From Erysipelotrichaceae bacterium (GTDB taxonomy: Bacteria; Bacillota_I; Bacilli_A; Erysipelotrichales; Erysipelotrichaceae), in assembly GCA_017405675.1 (NCBI GenBank), contig JAFRAB010000019.1, forward strand, positions 1 to 63,638: a stretch of DNA of 63,638 bases, in the 5' to 3' direction. A program made the translations under genes and the position numbers. Shown piece by piece: positions 50,477-59,701 of the stretch. Positions within the stretch are counted from its first letter, which is position 1. Every line of letters begins with the position of its first letter. The notes under the pieces were generated by a model that was not told where the DNA came from, searched no databases, and saw only the letters and a program-made list of their open reading frames with translations.

Positions 50477-51406
50477 CTATTTTTCAATCATGTCTTTGAT
50501 AAGTGCGTCAATGAATTCACCTTTCAGATGTCCGATACCGCTGGCATTAGGGTGTCCTCCCCCACCGTATTTACGGGCAATTTCATTTACCGCGATACCG
50601 TGTGATCTTAAGGAAATATTGAAATCATGATCTTTATCATCTTCTATAATGGTTGCGTATTTATTGATGCCTTTGATATTCTGCATCATATTGACCATGT
50701 CACGTGCTTCTTCGTCCTTCAGCCCCATTTCTCTGAGATCTGCGCTTCTTAAAAACAGATAGGCAAAATCATTAACGAAGGTTATTCTGGTACGGGCTGT
50801 GGTTTCAGCCTGGAACATCTTTACATCCTGGTCGTAGATACGTCTGTTCAGTTCGTCAAGATTTATTCCGGTATCCTTCAGAACGGCCAGGACCCTGAAA
50901 AGACGTGAATCGACTTTTTCAATGGTCATCTTGAGGGTGTCAGTGCTGATTCCGGCATAAAGAAGATCAGCTGAACGCTGGGAGATCTTCCATCCTGACT
51001 CAATAGCCAGTTCGGCAACCATCTGTGATGCACTTGAGGCATCAGTGTCTATTATTTCGTGATTGCAGATCTGTTCAAAAAACGGATGGTGATCAAGTCG
51101 GATGGAATCGGCACATTTTCTGTAGCTGTCAAACTGCACTCTGGCAATGTTGGAAGTATCAACAATAACGGCCAGGGACTTGCTGATGATATCATCTTCA
51201 GGACTGTCAAGCGGTTCAAGAAGTTCCGGATTATCAAGATCATCCTCGCCTAACGCATAAACATGCTTATCAGGATAATTATCAAGAATAAGATGTTTCA
51301 GCCCCAGCTGTGATCCGTAAGCATCATAATCTGCTCTGATGTGTCTGTATATGCATATATGATCATACTGTTCAATTAACTGTTTTACTTCTGTGTTATT
51401 AGACAT
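50477..51406 (-). CDS. nrnA: NrnA-type DHH phosphoesterase (nanoRNase / pAp phosphatase)
   Basis: This 309-aa DHH/DHHA1 enzyme degrades short oligoribonucleotides and removes the 3' phosphate of pAp; related proteins hydrolyse linear c-di-AMP products. It has the aspartate motif RADYDAYGSQLGL, VDTSN, DHH in RLDHHPF, and the C-terminal GGGGHPNASGIG. It starts from a GAGG ribosome-binding site behind a TATAAT (51438-51433). The nrnA-dnaE order is conserved in Bacilli. With CdaA in the window, it may finish c-di-AMP breakdown. Confidence 0.92.
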   Translation of the reverse strand: MSNNTEVKQLIEQYDHICIYRHIRADYDAYGSQLGLKHLILDNYPDKHVYALGEDDLDNPELLEPLDSPEDDIISKSLAVIVDTSNIARVQFDSYRKCADSIRLDHHPFFEQICNHEIIDTDASSASQMVAELAIESGWKISQRSADLLYAGISTDTLKMTIEKVDSRLFRVLAVLKDTGINLDELNRRIYDQDVKMFQAETTARTRITFVNDFAYLFLRSADLREMGLKDEEARDMVNMMQNIKGINKYATIIEDDKDHDFNISLRSHGIAVNEIARKYGGGGHPNASGIGHLKGEFIDALIKDMIEK

Positions 51407-51467
51407 ACAAAATACCTCAACCCTTATAGTTTATTATACTATTTTTTCAGGTCTATTTTTATAATAA

Positions 51468-51495
51468 AAAAACTAACTTAGGCAAGTTAGTTTTT
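51468..51495 (-). terminator. Rho-independent terminator after ackA
   Basis: AAAAACTAACTT (51468-51479) pairs perfectly with AAGTTAGTTTTT (51484-51495) with a 4-nt loop; the minus strand then continues with T residues. Confidence 0.88.
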
Positions 51496-51504
51496 CTTGT
51501 TTAA

Positions 51505-52707
51505 TTACTGATCAAGATGCAGCAGTCTGCAGGTGTCGCGGGCAATTACCAGCTCTTCGTTGGTAGGAATTACCCAGACAGCGATCTTGCTTTCAGGAGT
51601 AGAGATCTTGGCGATCTTGCCGCGTACAGTTGAGTTGAGTTCCTTGTCGATATGAACGCCTAAGGCTTCTGTTAACAGGTCACATATTTCTGCTCTGACG
51701 TCTGGATCGTTTTCGCCTAAGCCGGCAGTAAATACGATTCCGTCAACATGTCCAAGCTGTACAAAATAGCTTCCGATGTAAGCTGCAACTCTCTGTGCAT
51801 ACATTTTTCTGGCCAGGATAGCACGAGGATTTCCTTCTTTGAAGGCCTTGTCTACGTCTCTGGCATCACTTGATACACCGGAAATACCAAGTAATCCGCT
51901 CTTCTTGTTAAGAGTGTTGATCATTTCCTTAGCACTTAAGCCTGTCTTTTCCATCAGGTATTCCATTAATGAAGGGTCAATGTCACCGCTTCTGGCACCC
52001 ATCATGATGCCTGCTAATGGAGTAAAGCCCATTGATGTATTGATGCATTTGCCGCCCTGAACAGCTGCCAGTGAAGCACCGTTGCCTAAATGGCATGTGA
52101 TGACGTTAACTTCTTCAGGAGTCTTGCCTTCCAGCTTGGCAAAATATTCTGATACGTATTTATGGCTTGTCCCATGGAAACCGTATCTTCTTGCTTTGTA
52201 CTTTTCGTAGTATTCCAGAGGAATTGGATAAAGGAATGTTTCAGGCTTCATGGTCAGGTGGAATGCCGTATCATAAACTGTAACATGCTTTACATTAGGC
52301 AGTGCTGTAGCGAATGCCTTATATCCGATATAGTTGGCTGGCATATGCAGAGGTCCCAGATCCTTCATATCCAGAATGTCCTGTGCAACTTCAGGAGTTA
52401 CAACAGCTGAATCAGCGTATTTTTCACCGCCATGGAGAACTCTGTGGCCGACAGCATCGATTTCATCAAGCTGTTTAACGATCTTGTAATCAACCAGAGC
52501 CTTTAACAGCATGTCAACAGCCTGCTGATGATCCTTGATCGGCTCAACATGAGAGATCTTTTCACCGTTAACTCTGATGGTGAAAATAGCATCATCCATG
52601 CCGATTCTTTCGACAACACCGTCAGTCAGAACTTCTTCTTCCGGCATCTGGAATAATTTGAACTTTAATGAAGAACTACCTGCGTTTACAGCCATTACTT
52701 TACTCAT
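51505..52707 (-). CDS. ackA: Acetate kinase
   Basis: AckA converts acetyl phosphate and ADP to acetate and ATP, the energy-yielding step of mixed fermentation. The 400-aa protein has VMAVNAGSSSLKFKLF, GHRVLHGGEKY, CHLGNGASL, MGFTPLAG and GGLGEND-like motifs. It overlaps ylxM by 4 nt (ATGA) and has an AAGGAGG ribosome-binding site, making it the last gene of the smc-ftsY-ylxM operon, an unexpected location. PduL at 59053 can supply acetyl phosphate. Confidence 0.97.
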   Translation of the reverse strand: MSKVMAVNAGSSSLKFKLFQMPEEEVLTDGVVERIGMDDAIFTIRVNGEKISHVEPIKDHQQAVDMLLKALVDYKIVKQLDEIDAVGHRVLHGGEKYADSAVVTPEVAQDILDMKDLGPLHMPANYIGYKAFATALPNVKHVTVYDTAFHLTMKPETFLYPIPLEYYEKYKARRYGFHGTSHKYVSEYFAKLEGKTPEEVNVITCHLGNGASLAAVQGGKCINTSMGFTPLAGIMMGARSGDIDPSLMEYLMEKTGLSAKEMINTLNKKSGLLGISGVSSDARDVDKAFKEGNPRAILARKMYAQRVAAYIGSYFVQLGHVDGIVFTAGLGENDPDVRAEICDLLTEALGVHIDKELNSTVRGKIAKISTPESKIAVWVIPTNEELVIARDTCRLLHLDQ

Positions 52708-53027
52708 ATCTCTTCCTCCTTGCTGATAAGTTCCTTTAAAATCTTTTTACCTTCATCGTCACAGTGATCGAGCCGTTTTCTTAATAACTCACATCTTTCG
52801 TCACTGTCTTTTTTCAGATGAAGCAGCTTTTCATAATTGCTTAATAAAGCATTTGTTTTCTTTATTGTATCATAAACTGCATTACGCGAGATGTTTAAGT
52901 TTTCCGCGATCTCAGTTAATGACAGGTCCTCGTAGTAATAGTATTTTATGATCTCCTGCTGCCTTTCCGTCAGAAGTTTTTCATAAAACGGTATCAGAGC
53001 GTTAATGTAATCAAAATCATCAAGCAT
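52704..53027 (-). CDS. ylxM: YlxM-family DNA-binding protein (SRP-operon regulator)
   Basis: This 107-aa helix-turn-helix protein has FYEKLLTERQQEIIKYYYYEDLSLTEIAENLNISRNAVYD, the sigma-70 region-4-like fold of the UPF0122 family. YlxM is usually encoded beside ftsY and ffh and is linked to the signal-recognition particle. The start at 53027 overlaps the ftsY stop and has GAGG. Here ffh does not follow; ackA does. Confidence 0.9.
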   Translation of the reverse strand: MLDDFDYINALIPFYEKLLTERQQEIIKYYYYEDLSLTEIAENLNISRNAVYDTIKKTNALLSNYEKLLHLKKDSDERCELLRKRLDHCDDEGKKILKELISKEEEI

Positions 53028-53973
53028 TTTCAGCCTCTTCAATAACGGTTCTCAGATATCCGTCAAGATAGAACTCTGTGATAGCAGTGATATCTTCACC
53101 GTAGGTAATGAATCTGATAGGCAGATTATACTGGTCCTTGATGGCAAGTACGATTCCGCCTTTGGAAGTTCCATCCATCTTGGTGAGGATAACGCCTGTG
53201 ATATCTGTTGCTTCAATGAACTGTGCCGCCTGAGACAGACCGTTCTGTCCGGTCGTAGAATCAATTGTCAGCCATACCTCATGCGGTGCACCAGGTATTT
53301 CACGTCCAACTACCTTCTTCATCTTAGTAAGCTCATTCATGAGATTGCGTTTGTTCTGAAGTCTGCCGGCTGTATCAGCGATGATGATGTCGACTCTGTG
53401 TTCCTTGAAATAACGGCATCCGTCAACCAGAACACTGCTTGGATCGGCATTTTCCTTACCGGTAACGCAATGGATATTCAGTCTTTCAGCCCATCTTACC
53501 AGCTGATCGACAGCCCCTGCCCTGAAAGTATCAGCGGCAATGAGACCTACGGAATATCCCATGTCCATATAATATTTTGCAAGTTTTGAAATTGAAGTTG
53601 TCTTGCCTGATCCATTGACACCTACCATCATGACAAGCTGTGTCTGACCGATGATGAATTCCAGTTCAGGAACATGTTCCTCATCATAGATCTCCTTCAT
53701 GACACTTACCAGAGCTTCAATGCACTCTTTCTTTGTCTTGATGAAATCAGACTGGATCTTGTCCTTGAGCCTGTCAATGATCTTTTCACTGGTAGTTACG
53801 CCTACATCGGCTTCAATGAGCACTACCAGCAGATTTTCCAGCAGATCATCATCTATGCCGTTGAACCCGCCCAGCAGGCTGGTAAGCTTGGCACCAAGTG
53901 AATTGTTTGATTTGCTGTATCCTTCCAGATATGTATCAATGTCACGTTCTTTCTTTTTACCGAACAGTCCCAT
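53020..53973 (-). CDS. ftsY: Signal-recognition-particle receptor FtsY
   Basis: This SRP-GTPase docks ribosome-nascent-chain complexes at the membrane. The 317-aa protein has a short N domain and the G domain with GVNGSGKTTSISKLA, DTFRAGA, DTAGRLQNK, TKMDGTSKGG and GEDI. The acidic A domain of E. coli FtsY is missing, as usual in Firmicutes. It overlaps smc by 17 nt and has AAGGAG. Confidence 0.95.
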   Translation of the reverse strand: MGLFGKKKERDIDTYLEGYSKSNNSLGAKLTSLLGGFNGIDDDLLENLLVVLIEADVGVTTSEKIIDRLKDKIQSDFIKTKKECIEALVSVMKEIYDEEHVPELEFIIGQTQLVMMVGVNGSGKTTSISKLAKYYMDMGYSVGLIAADTFRAGAVDQLVRWAERLNIHCVTGKENADPSSVLVDGCRYFKEHRVDIIIADTAGRLQNKRNLMNELTKMKKVVGREIPGAPHEVWLTIDSTTGQNGLSQAAQFIEATDITGVILTKMDGTSKGGIVLAIKDQYNLPIRFITYGEDITAITEFYLDGYLRTVIEEAENA

Positions 53974-56899
53974 CTTCTGCTCCTTCCTCAGCGTATGATA
54001 ACGCTTCTTTGAGTTTGACCTGTATTACTTTTGAAACGCCCTTCTGAGGCATCGTAATACCATACAGGACATCGCATTCCGTCATGGTACCAGGTCTGTG
54101 AGTTATAACTATAAACTGTGATTCATCAGAGAACTTGTGAATGTAACGGGCAAATCTGTCAACGTTTCCCTGGTCGAGTGAGGCTTCAACCTCGTCAAAG
54201 ATGCATAAAGGCATGGTTCTGGCTTTTAAAATAGCAAACAGAACACAGATAGCGATCAGGGATTTCTCACCGCCGGAGAACAGACGGATATTCTGTATGT
54301 TCTTTCCCGGAGGCTGGGCATTGATGTCGATGCCTGTGTTGAGAATGTCATCAGGATTTTCGAGTACCAGTCTGGCTCTGCCACCGCCGAACAGAACGGT
54401 GAAAACTTCATTGAGCGAACTGTTGATTTTGTCAAAGACTTCCTTGAATTTTCTGGTCATGACATCATCAAGGTCGTTAATGGCCTGCAGCAGTTTATCT
54501 CTGCTGGTCTGCAGATCATTCAGCTGTGAAACCATGAATTCATATCTGCCGTTAACTTCTTCATAATCCTTAGGAGCATCCAGGTTAACGTTACCCAGAG
54601 AAGCTATTTCACTTCTGAGGTTCAGTACTTCCTGTTTTGCTTCATCCAGATCAACATCATACTGCTTGGAAGAAGCAAATTCATATGTCATATGATATTC
54701 ACGTGATAATCTTTCGATCTGATTGTCACGTAAGGTTTCAAGTCTTGTTTTCTCTATTTTGGCATTATTGAACTTCATGCCGATCAGAGTATCTTCCTGA
54801 CGCTTCTGACGCAGCTGTATTTCCTTACGCTGTTCATCGGCAGACAGATTGATCCTTCTGCTGCGTTTTGTGGAAATATCATTGGAAGTTTCGTCACGCA
54901 GTCTGTACTGAGTATTCAGATTCTCGATAAGTTCATCAACGAAGGACTCCCCTTCTTCATTTTCATCAATTCTGATGCGGTCATATTCTTCCTTTAATTG
55001 CTCGTACTTGCTTCTCTTGACAGCCAGTACCTGCTGTAAGGTAGCCAGCTGGATCTTCAGATTGATAACATTATCTTCGTCTTCATCCTTTACTCTCTTT
55101 ACTTTATTGAATTCAGCATTCAGAGAGTCAATGTTAAGCTGAGTGTCGGCAATCTGCTTTGTAATATCTTCAATAAGCGAATTCAGAGTCATCGGAGTTT
55201 CCTGCTTACGGTTGTAACCGCCGGAAATAGAACCGCCTCTGTGAATGGTGTCACCGTCTAATGTAACAATGTTATATGCCTGCTTCAGTCTGTAAGCCAG
55301 CTGAGAAGCATTGTCAAGAGTATCGCAGATCATAGTGTTGCCTAACAGTGAAAGCAATACGCCGTCATACTTTTCCTCGCAGTCTACAAAATCGGATGCC
55401 AGGCCAAGGAAACCCTTGGTGTTTTCAGCAATGAACAAATGATCCCTGTTGACATAACGAGGCTGCATGACATTCATTGGCAGGAATGTTGCTCTGCCGC
55501 TGTGGTTATTCTTAAGATATCTGATGGCTGTTCTGGCTGCTGCATCATCAGTGGTTACAATGTGATAAACAGCGCCGCCCAGTGCAACTGAAATAGCCTG
55601 CTGATATCCATCATCAGGTTTGAACAGATCAGATACTGTACCGCAGATACCCGGTAAGGCATTGCGGGCTTCTATAATGCTTTTTACTCCAGCATGACCC
55701 TGTAAAGGCGCCTGCTGCTGGGCAACAAGTACGGATTTACGGTTATTAAGATAATTCAGAGAAGATGAAAGATTATCGAGCTTATCCTGTTTTTCGGAAA
55801 GATCGTTATTGTAGTCTTCGATCCTCTGAGTAATCAGGCTGATGTCAGTTTCCAGCTGATCATAACGCTGCTGACGGTCATCGTATTCGAATTTGGCCTC
55901 GTCCATAAGCAGCTTGGTCTGCTGGATCTTGGCTTCATCAGTACCTGATTCCCTGATGTATTTTCTCTTTTCGTCTACTTCTACCTTACGGTGTTCAAGT
56001 GTCTGAATTTCGTTAATTATCCTTAACAGTTCATCCTGCTGGAACTGAATGGTGTTATCCAGATTTTTAATTTCATTTTTAAGGTTATCTAAATCATTTT
56101 CGAGAATGGTAATTGATGCCTTGGTAGTGGTTCCCTGGAAATTAAGATCTTCCAGCTGTTTGTCAGTAGTGTCAAGATCAGCCAGGTAGTTTCTGATGTC
56201 ATTAACCAGAACAGCTACTTCTATTTCAGTCAGACGGTCTTTCTTCTGATGATACTGCTGAGCTTTTCTGGCCTGTCTTCTTAAAGGAGCAACCTGCTTT
56301 TCAAGTTCATTTACCAGAAGATTGAGATTGTCAATGTTATTCTGCGTACGCTCAAGTTTGCTGAGCGATTCCATTTTTCTCTTCTTGTATTTGGCGACAC
56401 CGGCAGCTTCTTCAAACAGTCCCCTTCTCTCTATTGGCTTGGCTTCCGCAAAGGAAGCGATATTGCCCTGAGAAATGATGCTGAGAGAATCCTTTCCCAA
56501 ACCGGTATCCAGTGTCAGATCAACGATATCCTTCAGACGGCATGGCGTTCTGTTAATGAGATATTCGCTTTCGTTTGTATTCTTGAAAAGTCTTCTGGTG
56601 ATTTCAACTTCTTCGTAATCAGTATTGAGGTATTTTTTGGAATTATCAAAAACGAGTGTTACTTCAGCGAGATTAACACCCCTTTTACCTTCCGCACCGG
56701 CAAACACGACATCCGTCATGGTCTGACCACGCATGTTACGGGCAGACTGTTCACCTAATACCCATCTTATTGCATCAGAAATATTACTCTTGCCGCAGCC
56801 GTTAGGACCAACGATTCCCGTATACGGATTATCAAAAGTAATAACCGTACGGTCTGCGAAAGATTTAAATCCCTGTAATTCAATACGTTTTAAGAACAT
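53957..56899 (-). CDS. smc: Chromosome condensation protein Smc (short-arm form)
   Basis: Smc organises and separates chromosomes with ScpA and ScpB. The 980-aa protein has Walker A GPNGCGKSN (about 33-41), two coiled-coil arms around a hinge with GICGTVSDLFKP and GGSISGG, the signature LFSGGEKSLIAICVLF and Walker B CIFDEVEASLD. Typical Firmicute Smc has about 1180 residues, so each arm is roughly 100 residues shorter here. The gene leads the smc-ftsY-ylxM-ackA operon. Confidence 0.95.
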   Translation of the reverse strand: MFLKRIELQGFKSFADRTVITFDNPYTGIVGPNGCGKSNISDAIRWVLGEQSARNMRGQTMTDVVFAGAEGKRGVNLAEVTLVFDNSKKYLNTDYEEVEITRRLFKNTNESEYLINRTPCRLKDIVDLTLDTGLGKDSLSIISQGNIASFAEAKPIERRGLFEEAAGVAKYKKRKMESLSKLERTQNNIDNLNLLVNELEKQVAPLRRQARKAQQYHQKKDRLTEIEVAVLVNDIRNYLADLDTTDKQLEDLNFQGTTTKASITILENDLDNLKNEIKNLDNTIQFQQDELLRIINEIQTLEHRKVEVDEKRKYIRESGTDEAKIQQTKLLMDEAKFEYDDRQQRYDQLETDISLITQRIEDYNNDLSEKQDKLDNLSSSLNYLNNRKSVLVAQQQAPLQGHAGVKSIIEARNALPGICGTVSDLFKPDDGYQQAISVALGGAVYHIVTTDDAAARTAIRYLKNNHSGRATFLPMNVMQPRYVNRDHLFIAENTKGFLGLASDFVDCEEKYDGVLLSLLGNTMICDTLDNASQLAYRLKQAYNIVTLDGDTIHRGGSISGGYNRKQETPMTLNSLIEDITKQIADTQLNIDSLNAEFNKVKRVKDEDEDNVINLKIQLATLQQVLAVKRSKYEQLKEEYDRIRIDENEEGESFVDELIENLNTQYRLRDETSNDISTKRSRRINLSADEQRKEIQLRQKRQEDTLIGMKFNNAKIEKTRLETLRDNQIERLSREYHMTYEFASSKQYDVDLDEAKQEVLNLRSEIASLGNVNLDAPKDYEEVNGRYEFMVSQLNDLQTSRDKLLQAINDLDDVMTRKFKEVFDKINSSLNEVFTVLFGGGRARLVLENPDDILNTGIDINAQPPGKNIQNIRLFSGGEKSLIAICVLFAILKARTMPLCIFDEVEASLDQGNVDRFARYIHKFSDESQFIVITHRPGTMTECDVLYGITMPQKGVSKVIQVKLKEALSYAEEGAEDGTVR

Positions 56900-56918
56900 T
56901 TCTTTTCCTCACCAGAAA

Positions 56919-56946
56919 ATTATACCTTAAAATAATACTTTATAAA
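56919..56946 (-). promoter_or_regulatory. Promoter of the smc operon
   Basis: On the minus strand TTTATA (56946-56941) and TATAAT (56924-56919) are spaced by 16 bp, ahead of the GAGGAAA ribosome-binding site of smc. Confidence 0.6.
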
Positions 56947-56960
56947 AGAAAGACATAATA

Positions 56961-56981
56961 AAAAATGGCTTTTATAAGCCA
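56961..56981 (-). terminator. Rho-independent terminator after trxA
   Basis: Minus-strand TGGCTT (56981-56976) and AAGCCA (56971-56966) form a 6-bp stem overlapping the trxA stop, followed by a T run (A residues at 56961-56965 on the plus strand). Confidence 0.8.
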
Positions 56982-57280
56982 CTTTCTACGAAATTCTTTA
57001 ATGCTTCCAGATTCTGGAATCCCATGGTCTGATTGATTACCTGACCGTCCTTTAACAGGAACAGTGATGGGATTGATACAACGTTGAACTGTCTGGCAAT
57101 ATCGATGTCATTATCCACATTTACCTTGTAAACAGTTAACTTGTCACCATAGAATCCAGCGAGTTTCTCCAGTACCGGTGCCAGCATTTTGCATGGTCCG
57201 CACCAGTCTGCAAAGAAATCAACGAGCACCAGACCTTCTTTAGTCTTTTCTTCAAAATTGTTTGTGTTAATAATTTCCAT
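56972..57280 (-). CDS. trxA: Thioredoxin
   Basis: This 102-aa thioredoxin has the redox motif WCGPCK (about 26-31) and the cis-proline in VVSIPSLFLLKDG. It reduces disulfides of cytoplasmic proteins such as ribonucleotide reductase. The ribosome-binding site is AAGGAGA just after the nagB stop; the two genes are cotranscribed. Confidence 0.96.
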   Translation of the reverse strand: MEIINTNNFEEKTKEGLVLVDFFADWCGPCKMLAPVLEKLAGFYGDKLTVYKVNVDNDIDIARQFNVVSIPSLFLLKDGQVINQTMGFQNLEALKNFVESGL

Positions 57281-57281
57281 T

Positions 57282-58022
57282 TTATCTCTTCTCCTTGTAT
57301 AACGAACTGGCTGCAGCCTCGTCTATAATAATGACTACATCTGGATGTTCCTGTAATACAGATGCAGGAACATACTCAGTTACAGGACCCATGACGCAGG
57401 CCTGAATGGCATTGGCTTTGTTTTCGCCGTTAGCGACCAGAATGATCTTCTTGGCTGCCATAACATTGGATATGCCCATGGTAATTGCCTGTACGGGAAC
57501 TTTGGAAATATCGTTGTCGAAGAATCTTGCGTTATCCTTAATGGTTGATTCGTTGAGGTCAACGATATGAGTTACAGAATCAAATGATGTACCAGGTTCA
57601 TTGAAGCCGATGTGACCGTTGCTGCCGATACCAAGTATCTGAACATCGATCTCCACTTCTTCAAGAGCGTTGTTATAAGCCTCACACTGTTCCTTCAGAT
57701 CACCTTCGCTGGATGGAATGTGAATGTTCTCTTCTCTGACATCAATATCATCAAACAGATTACGGTGCATGAAGGAATAATAGCTTTCAGGATGTTCTTT
57801 AGGAAGGCCGACATATTCATCTAGATTAAATGTTCTGACATCCCGGTAAGAAGTGCCGTTTTCTCTATGATCCTTGATCATCAGCTGATAAAGACCAACC
57901 GGTGATGAACCGGTAGCCAGTCCTAATACAGCATCCGGCTTTTCCGTAACCGTCTGCTTTATGATCTCAAAGGCTTTCTCTGAAATCTGCTGATAATCCT
58001 TAACTCTGATAACTCTCATCAT
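57282..58022 (-). CDS. nagB: Glucosamine-6-phosphate deaminase
   Basis: NagB converts glucosamine-6-phosphate to fructose-6-phosphate and ammonia. The 246-aa protein has LGLATGSSPVGLY, FNLDEYVGLPKEHPESY and the catalytic GIGSNGHIGFNEPG. The GAGGAG ribosome-binding site fits either of the two adjacent ATG codons (58022 or 58019). It works against GlmM for the amino-sugar pool. Confidence 0.96.
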   Translation of the reverse strand: MMRVIRVKDYQQISEKAFEIIKQTVTEKPDAVLGLATGSSPVGLYQLMIKDHRENGTSYRDVRTFNLDEYVGLPKEHPESYYSFMHRNLFDDIDVREENIHIPSSEGDLKEQCEAYNNALEEVEIDVQILGIGSNGHIGFNEPGTSFDSVTHIVDLNESTIKDNARFFDNDISKVPVQAITMGISNVMAAKKIILVANGENKANAIQACVMGPVTEYVPASVLQEHPDVVIIIDEAAASSLYKEKR

Positions 58023-58080
58023 ATGCTTCTAGCTCCTCTTAAATAATAAATTGAATTGTTTATAATCACAAATGAAATGC

Positions 58081-58986
58081 CTAATCGATCTTTCTGATTT
58101 TAGGTACGCGGAGCGTAAGACCTTTAGGGAACAGTTCAAATGTGGCTTCCTTAAGTCTGGTATTCTCACCATCTATCTGGAGATTGACTTCTCTGTTGAA
58201 CTTGACGGAAATGTTCTTTCCGTGGAATATTTCAATTTCCTTCTCGCCCAGATGTTTACCTTTCATGTACTTCAGGATCAGATAAATGAATCTTGGAGTA
58301 GAGATAGGTCCCTTGACAGCACAGATATCAAGATATCCGTCATCCATATATGCTTTAGGGAATGGCAGGAAGCAGCCTCCGTAATAACGGCCGTTAGCCA
58401 TTGACACCAGAACGATGTTACGTTCGTACATTTTCCCGTCAATAGTCATTTCCATCTGGATCACTTTTGGATTAAGACCGACTTTAAATGCTGAGTAAGC
58501 ATAAACAAGACTTCCAGGAATGTGCATTTCCTTTTTAACATAATCGCAGGCATAGACGTTGATATCAGCATCAATGCCGAATGAAGCAATGTTCATGAAT
58601 TTGCTGGTACCGTTCATCATGCCGTAGTCGATTTGAATGTTTTCGCCTTCAATAAGGCCTTTCAGACGATCTTCACGAGATAACTTGGTCTGATCTATTG
58701 ATTTATAGAAATCGTTTCCTGTCCCGCCGGGAACGACACACAGAGTGACGCCCGGATTAATGCCGTCAAGCACTTCCTTGGCAGTTCCGTCACCACCTAC
58801 TGAATATAATATTACATCATCTTCAGCGGTATACTTTCTGGCGATCTCAGTTGCATGTCCTACCCTGTCAGTAATTTCGATAACATAATCACCGGGATTC
58901 TGCTTGAAATAAGCGTCGATTACCGGAATGTATTCAACGCCGTTTCCCTGTCCGCTTATTGGATTAACGATAAAAACATGTTTCAT
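58081..58986 (-). CDS. Diacylglycerol/lipid kinase family protein (YegS/DgkB type)
   Basis: This 301-aa soluble lipid kinase has the DAGK catalytic signature: NPISGQGNG, YSVGGDGTAKEVLDGI and VPGGTGNDFYKSI. In Firmicutes DgkB recycles diacylglycerol produced by lipoteichoic acid synthesis. The exact lipid cannot be read from sequence. The ATG at 58986 has a GAGG ribosome-binding site; a GTG at 58995 is less likely. Confidence 0.9.
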   Translation of the reverse strand: MKHVFIVNPISGQGNGVEYIPVIDAYFKQNPGDYVIEITDRVGHATEIARKYTAEDDVILYSVGGDGTAKEVLDGINPGVTLCVVPGGTGNDFYKSIDQTKLSREDRLKGLIEGENIQIDYGMMNGTSKFMNIASFGIDADINVYACDYVKKEMHIPGSLVYAYSAFKVGLNPKVIQMEMTIDGKMYERNIVLVSMANGRYYGGCFLPFPKAYMDDGYLDICAVKGPISTPRFIYLILKYMKGKHLGEKEIEIFHGKNISVKFNREVNLQIDGENTRLKEATFELFPKGLTLRVPKIRKID

Positions 58987-59030
58987 GACAAGCACCTCAA
59001 AGAAGAGTATAACACAAAAACAAAAACGGC

Positions 59031-59054
59031 AAAATAAAAAAGCGCTTGCGCGCT
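59031..59054 (-). terminator. Rho-independent terminator overlapping the pduL stop
   Basis: Minus-strand AGCGC (59054-59050) and GCGCT (59045-59041) form a GC-rich stem with a 4-nt loop, followed by T residues (A run at 59035-59040). Confidence 0.8.
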
Positions 59055-59631
59055 ATTTTACAATATATCCTTTTACCGGAGCTCCGGCAGCGTTTGATTC
59101 ATCAGTATCGATGTGCATGGCAAGTGCATATGAACTGCTGACTCTGACGACGGTATTGTCGAATATCAGAGAACGTGAATCATCAACTTCATTGAACACT
59201 TTTACTGAAACGATCTGACCGTTTTCAACACCGTAATGTTCAGCATCCTCAGGTGTCATATGAACATGTCTCATGGCAGCGATAACGCCTTCTTCAACAT
59301 CGATTTCGCCTGCAGGACCAATCAGCTTGCAGCCGCTTGTTCCGGCAATGTCGCCTGATTCTCTTACTAATGCCTTGATTCCAAGCTGTCTGGCTTCAGT
59401 CAGTGAAACTTCGATCTGAGTAGCCTTTCTTACCGGTCCCAGAATTGAGCACTTCAGTTCCCCTCTTGGTCCAACTACTGTAACTTTTTCATTGGAAGCG
59501 AACTGACCTGGCTGTGAGAGCATTTTCTTTACAGTTAACTGATATCCTTCTCCAAATAATTTTTCCAGATGTTCCTGTGTAACATGAACATGTCTGGCAC
59601 TGGTTTCAACTAAAAATGTATCTTGGCTCAT
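59053..59631 (-). CDS. pduL: PduL-type phosphate acyltransferase (phosphotransacetylase)
   Basis: PduL transfers an acyl group between CoA and phosphate and is unrelated to Pta. The 192-aa protein has two zinc-binding HVH motifs (SARHVHVT near the N terminus and MRHVHMTP in the second half) and the twin beta-barrel repeat. It lacks an N-terminal encapsulation peptide, and no microcompartment shell genes are nearby, so it should act in the cytosol. With AckA in the window, it probably forms the acetyl-CoA to acetate route. The ATG at 59631 has GAAGG; the -10 TATAAT (59660-59655) places transcription start near 59649. Confidence 0.92.
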   Translation of the reverse strand: MSQDTFLVETSARHVHVTQEHLEKLFGEGYQLTVKKMLSQPGQFASNEKVTVVGPRGELKCSILGPVRKATQIEVSLTEARQLGIKALVRESGDIAGTSGCKLIGPAGEIDVEEGVIAAMRHVHMTPEDAEHYGVENGQIVSVKVFNEVDDSRSLIFDNTVVRVSSSYALAMHIDTDESNAAGAPVKGYIVK

Positions 59632-59701
59632 GTATATACCTTCTTTCATTGTTAATTATACATAAAAAGTGTTTTTTATACTATCAATAAATTATTATGT
59701 G

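Noticed and set aside
53281..54566. Several plus-strand reading frames of 75-120 codons inside ftsY and smc
   Set aside because: They lack ribosome-binding sites and mirror the codon pattern of the conserved minus-strand genes. They are shadows, as are similar frames opposite cdaR, murF, dnaE and the kinases.
59631..59651. Longer PduL starting at 59649
   Set aside because: The extra codons encode the GAAGG ribosome-binding site of the ATG at 59631, and the transcript is predicted to begin at about 59649.
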